Source of the DNA: Vibrio nitrifigilis
Lineage (GTDB): Bacteria > Pseudomonadota > Gammaproteobacteria > Enterobacterales > Vibrionaceae
Direction of reading: 5' to 3'
NCBI RefSeq assembly: GCF_015686695.1
Contig: NZ_JADPMR010000001.1
Span: 2,480,001 to 2,544,000 of the forward strand
DNA length: 64,000 nt
Below, one piece after another: positions 49,210 to 59,098 of this stretch; position 1 is the first letter of the stretch, and every line of letters starts with the position of its first letter. The notes under the pieces are model-generated. The model had not been told where the DNA came from. It was given only the letters and a program-made list of their open reading frames with translations, and did not search any database. The position numbers and the translations under genes were made by a program.

Positions 49210-51039
49210 TTAAATATCACCAATAAAACCACCCGTTTGATGGTTCCATAGCTGAGCATAGGCCCCATTTTTAGCGAGCAGTTCTTGGTGTGAACCTTGC
49301 TCGATAATTTGTCCTTCATCCATAACAATCAATCGATCCATTGCTGCGATGGTTGATAGGCGGTGTGCTATCGCGATAACGGTTTTGTTTTCCATCAGTT
49401 TTTCTAGGTTATCTTGAATTGCGGCTTCCACTTCTGAATCGAGTGCGGATGTTGCTTCATCCATGATAAGTATCGGGGCATTTTTTAAAAGAACGCGGGC
49501 AATTGCGATACGTTGGCGCTGACCACCCGATAATTTGACGCCACGTTCACCCACTTGAACGTCATATCCGTTATTACCCATCTCGTCTTTTAGCTCTTCG
49601 ATAAAGTGGTGTGCTTGCGCTTGTTTAGCCGCTTCAATCACTTGTTCTTGGCTGGCGGTTGGGTCGCCATACAAAATATTGTCGCGAATTGAACGATGCA
49701 ATAGCGAGGTATCTTGTGTAATGAGGCCAATTTGTTGGCGGAGTGACTCTTGCGTTACTTGCGAAATATCTTGGTCATCAATACGAATGTTGCCTGCTTG
49801 AATGTCGTAAAAACGCAGCAGTAAATTCACCAAGGTTGATTTACCTGCACCTGAACGGCCAACAATACCGACTTTTTCTCCAGGTTTTAATTGCAGATCG
49901 AGCTGCTCAAAAACGGATTTTCTATCCGTGTAGCGAAAATCGATATGGTTAAAATGAATGGCCCCTTGTTTTACAACCAAAGGTTTTGCATCTGTACTGT
50001 CGACGATTTCAATATCGTTGGCAATGGTGTTAATGCTATCAATAACTGTCCCGATACTTTCAAACAGAGCTCGAACTTCCCACATAATCCATTTCGACAT
50101 GCCTTGTAGGCGCAACGCAATACTGATAACAATTGCGATGACACCAACGGTGACGGATTCGCTCAGCCACAGCTCGATAGATAAGGCTGCAACAGTAAAT
50201 AAAAGTAGATAGTTAATGATATCTACACTGTATAGCAATGCGGTTAAAGTACGCATTTGGCGATATACCGTCTGTAAGAACTGCTTCATGCCAGATTCTG
50301 CGTAATCTTTTTCGCGTGATGCGTGAGAAAACAGTTTAACGGTGGTGATGTTGGTGTAGGTATCGACAATGCGACCAGTCATATTCGATTGGGCATTGGC
50401 TTGAGCGGTTGAAATTTCTTTTAGGCGCGGCAAAAAGTAAACTTGAATCAATGCATAAATCACCATCCACACCAAAATTGGAATCACTAATACTTTGTCT
50501 GCTTGACCAATCATCACTAGCATCGAAATCAGGTAGACAATGATGTACACCGAAAGGTCGACTAATTTCATGACTGTCTCTCGTACGGCATTTGCGCTTT
50601 GCATGACTTTTGTCGCGACTCGTCCTGCGTAATCACGTTGGAAGAAGCCAATACTTTGTTTGAGCAAATAGCGGTGAACAAGCCAGCGAATCGACATTGG
50701 GTAATTTCCCAATATGGTCTGATGCAATAGCATTGAGTGAAAAAATGCGAGTATCGGCATCGCCACTAGTACCAATAGAGCCATCATACCTAATTGGTGA
50801 CCATGTTCAGCCCAAAAGTGTTGTCGATTGGCACTGCTAAGAATATCGACAATATCCCCCATATAGCGAACCAGCATGACTTCTGCAATGGCCACACACG
50901 CACTGAGAATTGACATCATTAACAGTGGTTTTTCAAAGCCACGCGTGTAGTAACGGCAAAAGCCAACGAGGGTGCGTGGCGGCTTTTGAGGATCCTCATT
51001 TGGGAATGCCTCGGTGAGGTTTTCAAACCATTGGAACAT
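49210..51039 (-). CDS. ABC exporter, fused membrane-ATPase half-transporter
   Basis: 609-residue MsbA/Wzm-type exporter: six transmembrane helices in the first 330 residues and one ATPase domain after about residue 370 (Walker A GRSGAGKST, signature LSGGQRQR, Walker B ILIMDEATSALD, and the switch His in AIAHRLST). It would work as a dimer. Substrate unknown; its V. cholerae counterpart is annotated as a toxin-secretion-like ATPase. It starts 160 bases from fhuC in the opposite direction with Fur-like sites between them, so it is probably induced by iron starvation. That makes siderophore or siderophore-fragment export a reasonable guess, but unproven. Confidence 0.9.
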   Translation of the reverse strand: MFQWFENLTEAFPNEDPQKPPRTLVGFCRYYTRGFEKPLLMMSILSACVAIAEVMLVRYMGDIVDILSSANRQHFWAEHGHQLGMMALLVLVAMPILAFFHSMLLHQTILGNYPMSIRWLVHRYLLKQSIGFFQRDYAGRVATKVMQSANAVRETVMKLVDLSVYIIVYLISMLVMIGQADKVLVIPILVWMVIYALIQVYFLPRLKEISTAQANAQSNMTGRIVDTYTNITTVKLFSHASREKDYAESGMKQFLQTVYRQMRTLTALLYSVDIINYLLLFTVAALSIELWLSESVTVGVIAIVISIALRLQGMSKWIMWEVRALFESIGTVIDSINTIANDIEIVDSTDAKPLVVKQGAIHFNHIDFRYTDRKSVFEQLDLQLKPGEKVGIVGRSGAGKSTLVNLLLRFYDIQAGNIRIDDQDISQVTQESLRQQIGLITQDTSLLHRSIRDNILYGDPTASQEQVIEAAKQAQAHHFIEELKDEMGNNGYDVQVGERGVKLSGGQRQRIAIARVLLKNAPILIMDEATSALDSEVEAAIQDNLEKLMENKTVIAIAHRLSTIAAMDRLIVMDEGQIIEQGSHQELLAKNGAYAQLWNHQTGGFIGDI

Positions 51040-51098
51040 GTGTGAGACCTTTGTTCTGTATCAAGTACAGGAGAAGTATTGGGTAGCCGACTTTCCAT

Positions 51099-51161
51099 AA
51101 TGAGAATAATCGGTAAAATAGCGAATTCCGTATAGTAATGATAATTAAAATGGTTCTCAAT
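51099..51161. promoter_or_regulatory. Fur-like sites between the ABC exporter and fhuC
   Basis: AATTAAAATGGTTCTCAAT (51143-51161) matches the 19-base Fur consensus AATGATAATCATTATCATT at 13 positions, with AATGATAAT (51137-51145) directly overlapping it. A weaker AATGAGAAT (51099-51107) lies nearer the exporter. Confidence 0.65.
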
Positions 51162-51198
51162 CTTCCTGTGGGTGAATGAGGGCAAAGAGGAGCAATCG

Positions 51199-51984
51199 AT
51201 GTTTACGTTATCGAACGTAGAAATGGTGCGAGGCGGCAGAACAATTTTGTCGGTGGATGAATTAACCATCCCCACTGATAAGTTGACCATCGTACTCGGT
51301 CATAATGGTTCAGGTAAATCGACGTTGATGAGCTTACTCTCTGGTCAACAAGATCCCGACAAGGGGCTAGTGCAATTAAATGATCAGGATATCAGCCGTT
51401 TCGATACCAAAGCGTTAGCTAAGCAGGTGGCTTTTTTGCCGCAAAAACTGCCTGCGAGTGCTGGTCTTACTGTAAGAGAATTGGTTCGTTTAGGTCGCTT
51501 CCCGTGGCGTGGCGCATTAGGCCGCTGGCGTAAAGAAGACGCGACCATTATTGATGATGCAATGGAAAAAACCGGTGTGACGCCTTTTGCTGATGCGCTG
51601 GTGGATGAGTTATCTGGTGGTGAGCGTCAGCGTGCATGGGTAGCGATGTTATTAGCCCAAGAATCTCCAGTTTTAATTTTGGATGAGCCGACATCTGCAC
51701 TTGATATTCAGCATCAATACCAACTAATGGCACTATTAGCGGAATTAAATCAGCAACAAGGATGTGGTGTGATTGTTATTTTGCATGATCTTAATCTTGC
51801 GTTACGTTATGCCACTCATATCGTTGCTCTTAAACAAGGTCACATTGCCTTTTCTGGACCAGCGACGGAACTTGACGATGAGCAGCGCTTATCTTCTCTT
51901 TACCAAACGCCAATTAAATTGATTGACCACCCTCATCCTAATCATGACTCGACGACGAATAAGGTGGCTATCGTATGCGCTTAA
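51199..51984 (+). CDS. fhuC: Ferric hydroxamate ABC importer ATPase
   Basis: Cytoplasmic ATPase that powers import of iron-hydroxamate siderophores through FhuB. Walker A is VLGHNGSGKSTLMSLL, the signature is LSGGERQRAWVAM, Walker B is LILDEPTSALD, and the switch His is in VILHDLNLALRYA. The QKLPASAGLTVRELVRLGRFPW stretch is typical of FhuC. 261 residues from the ATG at 51199 behind GAGGAG; the longer frame from 51172 is upstream leader. It ends overlapping the start of fhuD by 10 bases. Confidence 0.93.
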   Translation: MFTLSNVEMVRGGRTILSVDELTIPTDKLTIVLGHNGSGKSTLMSLLSGQQDPDKGLVQLNDQDISRFDTKALAKQVAFLPQKLPASAGLTVRELVRLGRFPWRGALGRWRKEDATIIDDAMEKTGVTPFADALVDELSGGERQRAWVAMLLAQESPVLILDEPTSALDIQHQYQLMALLAELNQQQGCGVIVILHDLNLALRYATHIVALKQGHIAFSGPATELDDEQRLSSLYQTPIKLIDHPHPNHDSTTNKVAIVCA

Positions 51985-52907
51985 TGTTTTCTCTCTCTCG
52001 AATTTTCATACTTCTTTTGAGCACTTTTTTTCTTACTGCAACGGCTCTAGCAAAACCTATTACGGTCACCGATAGTCTAGGCCAACATACCTTAGCAAGC
52101 ATTCCCCAAAGAGCGGCAGTGTTAGATTGGAACTTGCTGGAGCAGGTGATTGAACTCGGTGTGACACCAGTGACAGCAACGGATGTAGATTCTTATAAAG
52201 AGTGGGTAGTTAAACCACCCATTCCTTCGTCAACTCAAAATGTAGGAACACGTGGAGAACCTAACTTAGAGAAAATTGCTGCGTTAAAACCCGATGTGAT
52301 CTTAATTACTAAATCGCAGAAGGCATTAATGCCAAGGTTAAAAGAGATTGCGCCAGTACTGTATTACACCAACTTCTCAAAAGACGTCAATCAGGGGAAA
52401 GTGGCTATTCAAGAATTTAAACAGTTGGCACATGTGTTTGGTAAAGAGGATGTTGCCAAGAAAAAATTAGCACAGATGAAGGCTCGTTTTACTCAATTAA
52501 AAGCGAAATTACAGCAACATTTTGGGCAAACATTGCCTAGTGTTGTGACCATGCGGTTTGCGAGTACCACATCAACGTATATCTACACCAAAAATTCTAT
52601 GGCGGATTATGTGCTCCATCAACTTGGTTTAAAACAGGCCATCGAGCTACCGCCTAGCCAATGGGGTATTACGCAAAAACCGATTTCTTCTTTGCAGCAC
52701 ATTACGCAAGGTTATGTGCTGTACATTTTGCCATTTGCTCAAGAAAAAGAGCTGCAACACTCTATTTTGTGGCGTGCAATGCCGTTTGTGCGTAATCACC
52801 ATATTCACTCAGTGCCTTCGGTATGGAGTTACGGTGGCGCCATGTCATTGATGTTTACTGCAGAAGCCTTTACCAACAGCTTGTTAGAGGTAGCACCACA
52901 GTCATGA
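51975..52907 (+). CDS. fhuD: Ferric hydroxamate periplasmic binding protein
   Basis: Soluble binding protein that delivers the siderophore to FhuB. The signal peptide is FILLLSTFFLTATALA, cleaved near residue 26, with no lipobox, so it is a free periplasmic protein as in E. coli FhuD. The mature part has the type III binding-protein pattern (ITVTDSLGQHTL, VGTRGEPNLEKIAALKPDVI, PSVWSYGGAMSL). 310 residues. Translation is coupled on both sides, by the overlap with fhuC and an ATGA overlap with fhuB. Confidence 0.92.
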   Translation: MRLMFSLSRIFILLLSTFFLTATALAKPITVTDSLGQHTLASIPQRAAVLDWNLLEQVIELGVTPVTATDVDSYKEWVVKPPIPSSTQNVGTRGEPNLEKIAALKPDVILITKSQKALMPRLKEIAPVLYYTNFSKDVNQGKVAIQEFKQLAHVFGKEDVAKKKLAQMKARFTQLKAKLQQHFGQTLPSVVTMRFASTTSTYIYTKNSMADYVLHQLGLKQAIELPPSQWGITQKPISSLQHITQGYVLYILPFAQEKELQHSILWRAMPFVRNHHIHSVPSVWSYGGAMSLMFTAEAFTNSLLEVAPQS

Positions 52908-54886
52908 CATGGAAAACATTAGTCGTAGGTTGTGCGCTGGTTGTTATCGCTATTTTTGCCAGCTTGCAAATTAATCAAGCATTACCTGTAAGCCACCAAT
53001 GGCACTTGGTGTTTCATCCTCTAGGCGCCGAATCGTTTAACGATTTTAACTTTGTTTATGCCCAATTGCCTCGGGCTGTTATTACGTTATTGATTGGCGC
53101 CATGCTTGGGTTAGTTGGCAGCTTGATGCAGCAGCTTACTCAAAATACCCTGACATCTCCTTTGACTCTCGGCACTTCTTCTGGTGCGTGGCTGGCGCTC
53201 ATTATTATTAATATTTGGTGGCCGGATGCTGCTAAAGATTATAACGCAGTGGCCGCTATGGTCGGTTCTTTAGTCGCATTTGGTTTGATTCTACTTATTG
53301 CGGGTATGGAAAACATGACTGGGTTGCCAATGGTAATCTCTGGCATGGTGATCAATATTCTGCTCGGAGCCATTGCTAGTGCCATTATTTTGTTGCATCA
53401 AAACTATGCGCAAAATGTGTTTATGTGGGGCGCGGGTGATCTCGCGCAAAACGGTTGGGACTGGATTCAATGGTTATGGCCACGACTATTACCTACATTG
53501 CTACTGATTATCTTTGCGCCGAGAATTTTAACCTTACTGCGTTTAGGCCATCAGGGGGCTGAAGCGCGTGGTTTGGCTGTGATCCCCGCGTTTTTTGCTT
53601 TAATGATTATTGGTATTTGGTTAGTCTCTGCCGCTATTACAGCTGTTGGCCTGATCGGCTTCATTGGTTTGTTAACACCCAATATTGTGCGAGCCATGGG
53701 GGCGAGGACACCTAAGATGGAACTGTTTGCCAGTTTGATTTTTGGTGCGCTGCTACTTTTGATAACCGATATCTTAGCTCAATTGATCAGCCTGTGGTTA
53801 GGACAAGTCGTTCCTAGTGGTGTAACTGCGGCAGCGATAGGAGCGCCTGCTTTGATTTGGTTTAGCCGTCGGCAGCTTAAAGCTCAAGATGGGATGGCTG
53901 TTCAATTGCCCGGGTCATTACAGTATGTCAGTTGGCGTTTGGTTGGTTTGTTTGCTGGTGTGTTTATTCTAGGCTTGTGTTGCTACTTTATGTTGCAGCC
54001 GAGTGATCAAGCTTGGCAGTGGAGTCTTCCTTCTCATTACCAATGGACTCTGCGTTGGCCTCGCGCTCTGACGGCTATTGGTGCTGGGCTTGGATTAGCT
54101 CTAGCGGGAACGGTTTTACAACGTATGATCTATAACCCGTTAGCGAGTCCAGATATTTTAGGGGTCTCTTCGGGGGCTACATTTGCTTTGGTTGTCTCGA
54201 GCTTGTTCTTTGGTCAATCGTTAATGTCGATGCAATGGGGTACAGCATTGATTGGCAGCTTAGCGGTATTGGTGGTGCTGCTCGTATTAGGGCGTCGACA
54301 TCAATATGCACCTTCTAGCGTGATTTTAACCGGTATAGCGATGTCGGCGTTGCTGCAGGCTTTTGTACAGTTCTGTTTGGCAAAAGGGAATCAAGATAGC
54401 TACGAAATTTTGCAGTGGTTAGCGGGCTCGACTTATCGTGTTACTGGCAACCAAGCGCTACTATTAATTGGATTAATCGCTGCAATGTTGCTGGCAAGTT
54501 TAGCCGCTTCACGTGGATTAACCTTGTTATCTATTAGCCGTGAGTTTGCTCAGGCTCGTGGCTTAAATACCTCATTAATGTCGTTGTTACTGCTTTCTCT
54601 CGTTGCTGCATTATGTGCGGTAGTGACTGCAACCATGGGGCCTGTATCGTTTGTTGGTCTAGTTGCGCCACACTTGGCACGGATGTTGGGGGCTCAACAA
54701 ACAAAACCGCAACTGTTACTTGGAGGATTAATCGGTGCCACGGCTATGTTGTGGTCTGATTGGCTGGGGCAAGTAGTGTTGTATCCAAACCAAGTGGCTG
54801 CTGGGACGTTAGTGGCTATTATTGGTGCGATCTACTTCTTAGGTTTGCTTATTTTCAATCGAATTAGGCAGCGGTTGGCTTTTTAA
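52904..54886 (+). CDS. fhuB: Ferric hydroxamate ABC importer permease, double length
   Basis: Inner membrane channel made of two fused FecCD-type halves, 660 residues, the same architecture as E. coli FhuB. Each half carries the FecCD pattern PRAVITLLIGAMLGLVGSLM and PRALTAIGAGLGLALAGTVL, and GLIGFIGLLTPNIVRAMG versus GPVSFVGLVAPHLARMLG for ATPase docking. About 20 hydrophobic segments. The ATG at 52904 overlaps the fhuD stop codon (ATGA); the frame from 52823 lies inside fhuD. A weak hairpin follows. Confidence 0.94.
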   Translation: MTWKTLVVGCALVVIAIFASLQINQALPVSHQWHLVFHPLGAESFNDFNFVYAQLPRAVITLLIGAMLGLVGSLMQQLTQNTLTSPLTLGTSSGAWLALIIINIWWPDAAKDYNAVAAMVGSLVAFGLILLIAGMENMTGLPMVISGMVINILLGAIASAIILLHQNYAQNVFMWGAGDLAQNGWDWIQWLWPRLLPTLLLIIFAPRILTLLRLGHQGAEARGLAVIPAFFALMIIGIWLVSAAITAVGLIGFIGLLTPNIVRAMGARTPKMELFASLIFGALLLLITDILAQLISLWLGQVVPSGVTAAAIGAPALIWFSRRQLKAQDGMAVQLPGSLQYVSWRLVGLFAGVFILGLCCYFMLQPSDQAWQWSLPSHYQWTLRWPRALTAIGAGLGLALAGTVLQRMIYNPLASPDILGVSSGATFALVVSSLFFGQSLMSMQWGTALIGSLAVLVVLLVLGRRHQYAPSSVILTGIAMSALLQAFVQFCLAKGNQDSYEILQWLAGSTYRVTGNQALLLIGLIAAMLLASLAASRGLTLLSISREFAQARGLNTSLMSLLLLSLVAALCAVVTATMGPVSFVGLVAPHLARMLGAQQTKPQLLLGGLIGATAMLWSDWLGQVVLYPNQVAAGTLVAIIGAIYFLGLLIFNRIRQRLAF

Positions 54887-54900
54887 GACTCCCTTCCTAA

Positions 54901-54937
54901 ATACAAGGAGAAGAGCTTAAGCGTCTCCTTGTATTTC
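54901..54937 (+). terminator. Probable terminator after fhuB
   Basis: ATACAAGGAGA and TCTCCTTGTAT form an 11-bp stem, but only a short T run follows, so some read-through into the receptor gene is possible. Confidence 0.6.
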
Positions 54938-54992
54938 ATGTGTTTCTCATTTTTATCCTATTGATATTACTAACCTATTCAACAGGTTCATT

Positions 54993-55048
54993 ATTGAAAA
55001 CAGTTTTCATTAAACATAATATAAGTGCTAATAAAAACAATTCTTATT
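54993..55048. promoter_or_regulatory. Two Fur-like sites upstream of the siderophore receptor
   Basis: ATTGAAAACAGTTTTCATT (54993-55011) and AATAAAAACAATTCTTATT (55030-55048) each match the 19-base Fur consensus at about 13 positions and are themselves near-palindromic. The receptor start is 40 to 75 bases downstream. Confidence 0.65.
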
Positions 55049-55086
55049 AACAATTAATTTACTCATATTCTATAGCAGGGGTTATC

Positions 55087-57276
55087 ATGTCTACGTTTCG
55101 TCTTTCCCGTGTCGGGTTAAGTGTGTTTGCTGCACTTACTCTAGGCACCACTTCCGTCGCTTGGTCAGCAGATGCCACAACCGATTCAACGAAATCTGCC
55201 GATACAAACAAAACTGAAGTGATCACTGTCCATGGCTCTCAAGTCGATCTCGGTGGTGAATACGAAGGTGGTCAAGTTGCCCGTGCTAGCCGAGCGGGTT
55301 TGCTCGGTAACGTAGATATGATGGATGCGCCATTTTCATCAACCAGTTACACCTCAAAACTGATTGCGGATCAGCAAGCGAAAAGTGTGGCGGATGTGTT
55401 GCAAAACGATCCAACAGTTCGAGTTGCTAAAGGGTTTGGTAACTTCCAAGAGCTTTACATGATTCGCGGATTTAACGTGTATTCTGATGATATGACCCTA
55501 AATGGTGTTTATGGCATCTTGCCTAGACAGTATGTTGCTGCAGAAATGATTGAGCGTGCGGAAGTCTTTCGTGGTGCGAACTCGTTTCTAAACGGTGCGG
55601 CTCCTGGTGGCAGTGCGATTGGTGGTTTGGTGAATATTGTACCTAAACGCGCAGGCAGTGAACCGATTAATCGTGTAACACTTGGTACTCAATCTGGTGG
55701 CCAAGGTTATGCCGCAATGGATTGGAGTCGCCGTTTTGGTGATAATCAATCAGATGGTTTACGCATTAATGTTGTTGGCCGTAATGGCGAGGATGGCATT
55801 GATAATGAAGATACTCAATTAGGTGCAATGACCATTGGGTGGGATCATCAAGGTGATAAGCTACGTTTGTCTGCCGATTTAGGTTACCAAGATCATCATA
55901 TTGATAGCCCTCGCCCAAGTGTGACGCCTAGCAGCAGCGCTCCGTCTGCTCCTGATGCTTCTAGCAACTATGCTCAAGATTGGACTTACACTGATGAAAA
56001 ACAACTGTTTGGTGTTGTTCGTGGTGAATACGATTTTTCTGATGATACTTCGGCGTGGTTAGCGGTTGGTGGTCGTCATGGTAAAGAGCACAATTTATTA
56101 GCAAACCCATCTTCCGATAGCGATGGTAATCTATCTATCTATGCCTATGAGAACGTACGTGAAGATAATATTATTTCAGCAGATACCGGCGTACGTCATG
56201 AGTTTGAGACAGGCAGCATCGGTCACAGTGTCGTTCTTTCTGCTTCTGCTTATCATGCTGCTCTTGGTAACGCTTATACTATGACAGGGTATTCAGATGC
56301 AGGTACTCTTTATGATTACTCCCAAGTTGGTCAAGATACGGATATTACCTATAGCGGTGGTGACTTAGACGATCCTAAGGTGACGGAACGTGATAACTAT
56401 TCAAGCTTAGCGTTAGCGGACACGATATCCATGTTTGAGGATCAAGTGAAAGTGACTCTAGGTGGACGCTATCAGCGTATTGATGTGATCAGCTATGGGT
56501 ATGACGGTAAAGATGGCGATCGCTACGCGAAAAATGCAGTAACACCATTCACTGGCGTTGTTTATCAACCAACTCTAGATTGGACTTTATATGCTAACTA
56601 TGCAGAAGCTTTATTACCCGGTGATACAGCGTCTGCGACCAATAATGGTTCCTCGGTAACAAATGCTGGTGAGGTAATGTCTCCGCTGCGTTCTAAGCAA
56701 TATGAGATGGGCGCGAAATACGACAATGGTCATTTCGGTGGTACGGTGAGCGTGTTCCAAATTAGCAAACCAAGTTATCGTTACACCTCTGATAATACCT
56801 TTACCGATAACGGTGAACAACGCAACCGTGGTATTGAACTATCTGGTTTCGGTAAGGTTCTTGATCAAGTGAAAGTCTTGGGTGGTGTGACTCTTATCGA
56901 TGCAGAGCTAGTGAAAACCGATGATGGTGAAGACGAAGGCAATACAGCAATCGGTGTGCCAAAAGTTACCGCTAACCTAAACTTAGAGTGGGCGACTCCA
57001 TTTGTTGATGGTTTGACGTTTGAAGGCCGCAGTGTTTACACGGGGTCACAATATATCGACGAAGATAACGATAATAAAATCCCATCGTGGGTTCGTTTTG
57101 ACCTAGGTGCTCGCTATAAGATGATGGTTGATAAGAAACCGCTTACGCTGCGTGCACGAGTAGAAAACGTTGCCGATAAAGATTACTGGGCTTCAACAGG
57201 TGGTTACCCTGGTAGTAACTACCTAGTACAAGGCGCACCTCGTACCTTTGTGGTATCAGCAAGTTACGACTTCTAA
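55087..57276 (+). CDS. TonB-dependent siderophore receptor (probably ferric hydroxamate type)
   Basis: Outer membrane gated barrel, 729 residues. A signal peptide (LSVFAALTLGTTSVAWSA) is followed by the plug domain with a TonB-box-like start (TEVITVHGSQ) and the plug core (SVADVLQNDPTVRVAKG, MIRGFNVYSDDMTLNGVYG, IERAEVFRGANSFLNG). The beta-barrel ends in the aromatic SASYDF. FhuA-like receptors of this subfamily take up hydroxamates such as ferrichrome or ferrioxamine; the exact ligand is not evident. Its place downstream of fhuCDB and the Fur-like sites upstream support iron uptake through FhuCDB. A strong terminator follows. Confidence 0.9.
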   Translation: MSTFRLSRVGLSVFAALTLGTTSVAWSADATTDSTKSADTNKTEVITVHGSQVDLGGEYEGGQVARASRAGLLGNVDMMDAPFSSTSYTSKLIADQQAKSVADVLQNDPTVRVAKGFGNFQELYMIRGFNVYSDDMTLNGVYGILPRQYVAAEMIERAEVFRGANSFLNGAAPGGSAIGGLVNIVPKRAGSEPINRVTLGTQSGGQGYAAMDWSRRFGDNQSDGLRINVVGRNGEDGIDNEDTQLGAMTIGWDHQGDKLRLSADLGYQDHHIDSPRPSVTPSSSAPSAPDASSNYAQDWTYTDEKQLFGVVRGEYDFSDDTSAWLAVGGRHGKEHNLLANPSSDSDGNLSIYAYENVREDNIISADTGVRHEFETGSIGHSVVLSASAYHAALGNAYTMTGYSDAGTLYDYSQVGQDTDITYSGGDLDDPKVTERDNYSSLALADTISMFEDQVKVTLGGRYQRIDVISYGYDGKDGDRYAKNAVTPFTGVVYQPTLDWTLYANYAEALLPGDTASATNNGSSVTNAGEVMSPLRSKQYEMGAKYDNGHFGGTVSVFQISKPSYRYTSDNTFTDNGEQRNRGIELSGFGKVLDQVKVLGGVTLIDAELVKTDDGEDEGNTAIGVPKVTANLNLEWATPFVDGLTFEGRSVYTGSQYIDEDNDNKIPSWVRFDLGARYKMMVDKKPLTLRARVENVADKDYWASTGGYPGSNYLVQGAPRTFVVSASYDF

Positions 57277-57299
57277 GCTTAAATCTTAAATACAATAGA

Positions 57300-57324
57300 A
57301 ACCGGCCTTAAAGGCCGGTTTTTT
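57300..57324 (+). terminator. Terminator of the siderophore receptor
   Basis: AACCGGCCTT and AAGGCCGGTT form a 10-bp stem with a single-base loop and a run of Ts. The 220 bases after it are AT-rich and hold no gene. Confidence 0.92.
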
Positions 57325-57547
57325 CATTTATCAAATTTATGAAAAATAGAAATATCTAATAGATTAAAATTGGGAACGATCTCATAAAATAGCGTAAATA
57401 AAAGTAATAATTGTGATTTTTAATAAAAAACAGCAACTTGTATTGTGATTTTTGTTCAAAATAATCACCCAGTAAAACCATTAATATTTTGTATGTTTTA
57501 TCTTTCTTGGGCCATTAATAGTGATGGCTTCGAATGAGATAAAAAGA

Positions 57548-59098
57548 ATGACAACATCGTCTATTTTTCGTTTTACAACCCTTTCTGTTTGTCTATTTAG
57601 TGCAATGAATGCCTGGGCGGGCGTTGATGGTTACGCCTCTCTTAATGGTGGTACGACTGGAGGAGAAGGTGGTGACGTCGTTTATGCAACGACGGGTACT
57701 GAAATTAACCAAGCTATGTGCAATCGCTCGAGTGATGACACTCCATTAACCATTTACGTGACAGGCACAATTAACCACGATAATACCGAACAAGCATCTG
57801 GTAGTTGTAATACACGTGGTGATGCTATTCAGTTTAAGGGAGTGAGTAATATTTCATTGATTGGCCAAGGTGAGGCTTTATTCGATGAAATTGGCATTCA
57901 TATCCGTGATGCATCAAATATCATTATCCGTAATGTGCACGTACGTAATGTGAAAAAATCAGGATCACCGATTTCTAATGGTGGTGATGCGATTGGTTTA
58001 GAGAAAAATGTTCATAATATCTGGATTGATCATAATGAATTAGAAGCATCAGGTGGTGAGAAAGATGGTTATGATTCATTGATTGATATGAAAGCAACAA
58101 CTCAATATGTCACTGTTTCGTATAACTATCTACACCACTCGGGACGTGGAGGCTTGATTGGTTCAAGTGATAATGATACTGAGAATACGTATATAACATT
58201 CCATCACAACCGTTATGAGAATATTGATTCTCGCTTACCTCTTTTACGTCACGGTACAGTACACGCGTTTAATAACTACTATGCCCATGTATCTAAATCA
58301 GGTATGAATCCTCGTATCGGTGGTCAAATCAAGGCTGAGAACAATGTCTTCAACGATGTGCAAAACCCAATTGGCACATTTTATACTGATGACATGGGCT
58401 ATTGGGATCTCAGTGGCAATCAATTTAATGATGTCACTTGGTTAGATAATTCAACTAACCATCCTGCTGGTCCAGATCCTGTTTCTACTACGTCGATTAC
58501 TATTCCATATCAATATACTTTAGATGAGACTGATTGTGTTCAATCGATTGTGCTTGCAACCGCTGGTACTCAAAATGATTACGCTGTTTCTGATGGTAAA
58601 TGTGCGACAAGCACACGAACAGAAGAAAGTAATGAAACAGCTGATGACACATCATCGTCTAATAGTGATACCTCTGACTCATCATCAGACACATCAAGTA
58701 GCGATGATTCAGCTTCGATTGATGTAAGCGGAGAAACCAATCTATCAATCGGTGCAGGCTCAGACGGTGATGGCAAAGGGATGGGAAGTTACGGCTCGGT
58801 TAGAGATGGCGATAGTACAACACTTTGGGCACCTAAAGGCAGCACAGGTACGGTGTCGATCAAATGGAAAACAGCTCAAACTATCAACGCGGTTGTGATT
58901 CGTGAAGCAGATGACTATAGCGGCAATATCACTAGCTGGCAGTTAACGAATAATGATACTGATGAGGTGATTGCATCAGGTACATCTACTGGTGTCATTA
59001 CGTTTGATGCGGTTAGCCTGAAAAAAGTGAATTTCACAATTTTATCGAGTAAAGGCACGCCAACTGTGGCTGAATTTGAAACCTACTTTATTCAATAA
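57548..59098 (+). CDS. Secreted pectate lyase (PL1 family) with C-terminal carbohydrate-binding-like domain
   Basis: Predicted extracellular polysaccharide lyase that cuts pectate by beta-elimination with calcium. Signal peptide TTLSVCLFSAMNAWA. Catalytic parallel beta-helix (about residues 25-330) with PL1 motifs: NIWIDHNEL, DGYDSLIDMK, QYVTVSYNYL, YITFHHNRYENIDSRLPLLR and NPRIGG. A Ser/Asp-rich linker of about 45 residues (TSSSNSDTSDSSSD and similar) joins it to a C-terminal beta-sandwich of about 110 residues resembling F5/8-type (discoidin-like) binding modules (TTLWAPKGSTGTVSIKWKTA). The start is uncertain: GTG 57521, ATG 57524 or ATG 57548. No other pectin genes are nearby. Confidence 0.87.
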   Translation: MTTSSIFRFTTLSVCLFSAMNAWAGVDGYASLNGGTTGGEGGDVVYATTGTEINQAMCNRSSDDTPLTIYVTGTINHDNTEQASGSCNTRGDAIQFKGVSNISLIGQGEALFDEIGIHIRDASNIIIRNVHVRNVKKSGSPISNGGDAIGLEKNVHNIWIDHNELEASGGEKDGYDSLIDMKATTQYVTVSYNYLHHSGRGGLIGSSDNDTENTYITFHHNRYENIDSRLPLLRHGTVHAFNNYYAHVSKSGMNPRIGGQIKAENNVFNDVQNPIGTFYTDDMGYWDLSGNQFNDVTWLDNSTNHPAGPDPVSTTSITIPYQYTLDETDCVQSIVLATAGTQNDYAVSDGKCATSTRTEESNETADDTSSSNSDTSDSSSDTSSSDDSASIDVSGETNLSIGAGSDGDGKGMGSYGSVRDGDSTTLWAPKGSTGTVSIKWKTAQTINAVVIREADDYSGNITSWQLTNNDTDEVIASGTSTGVITFDAVSLKKVNFTILSSKGTPTVAEFETYFIQ

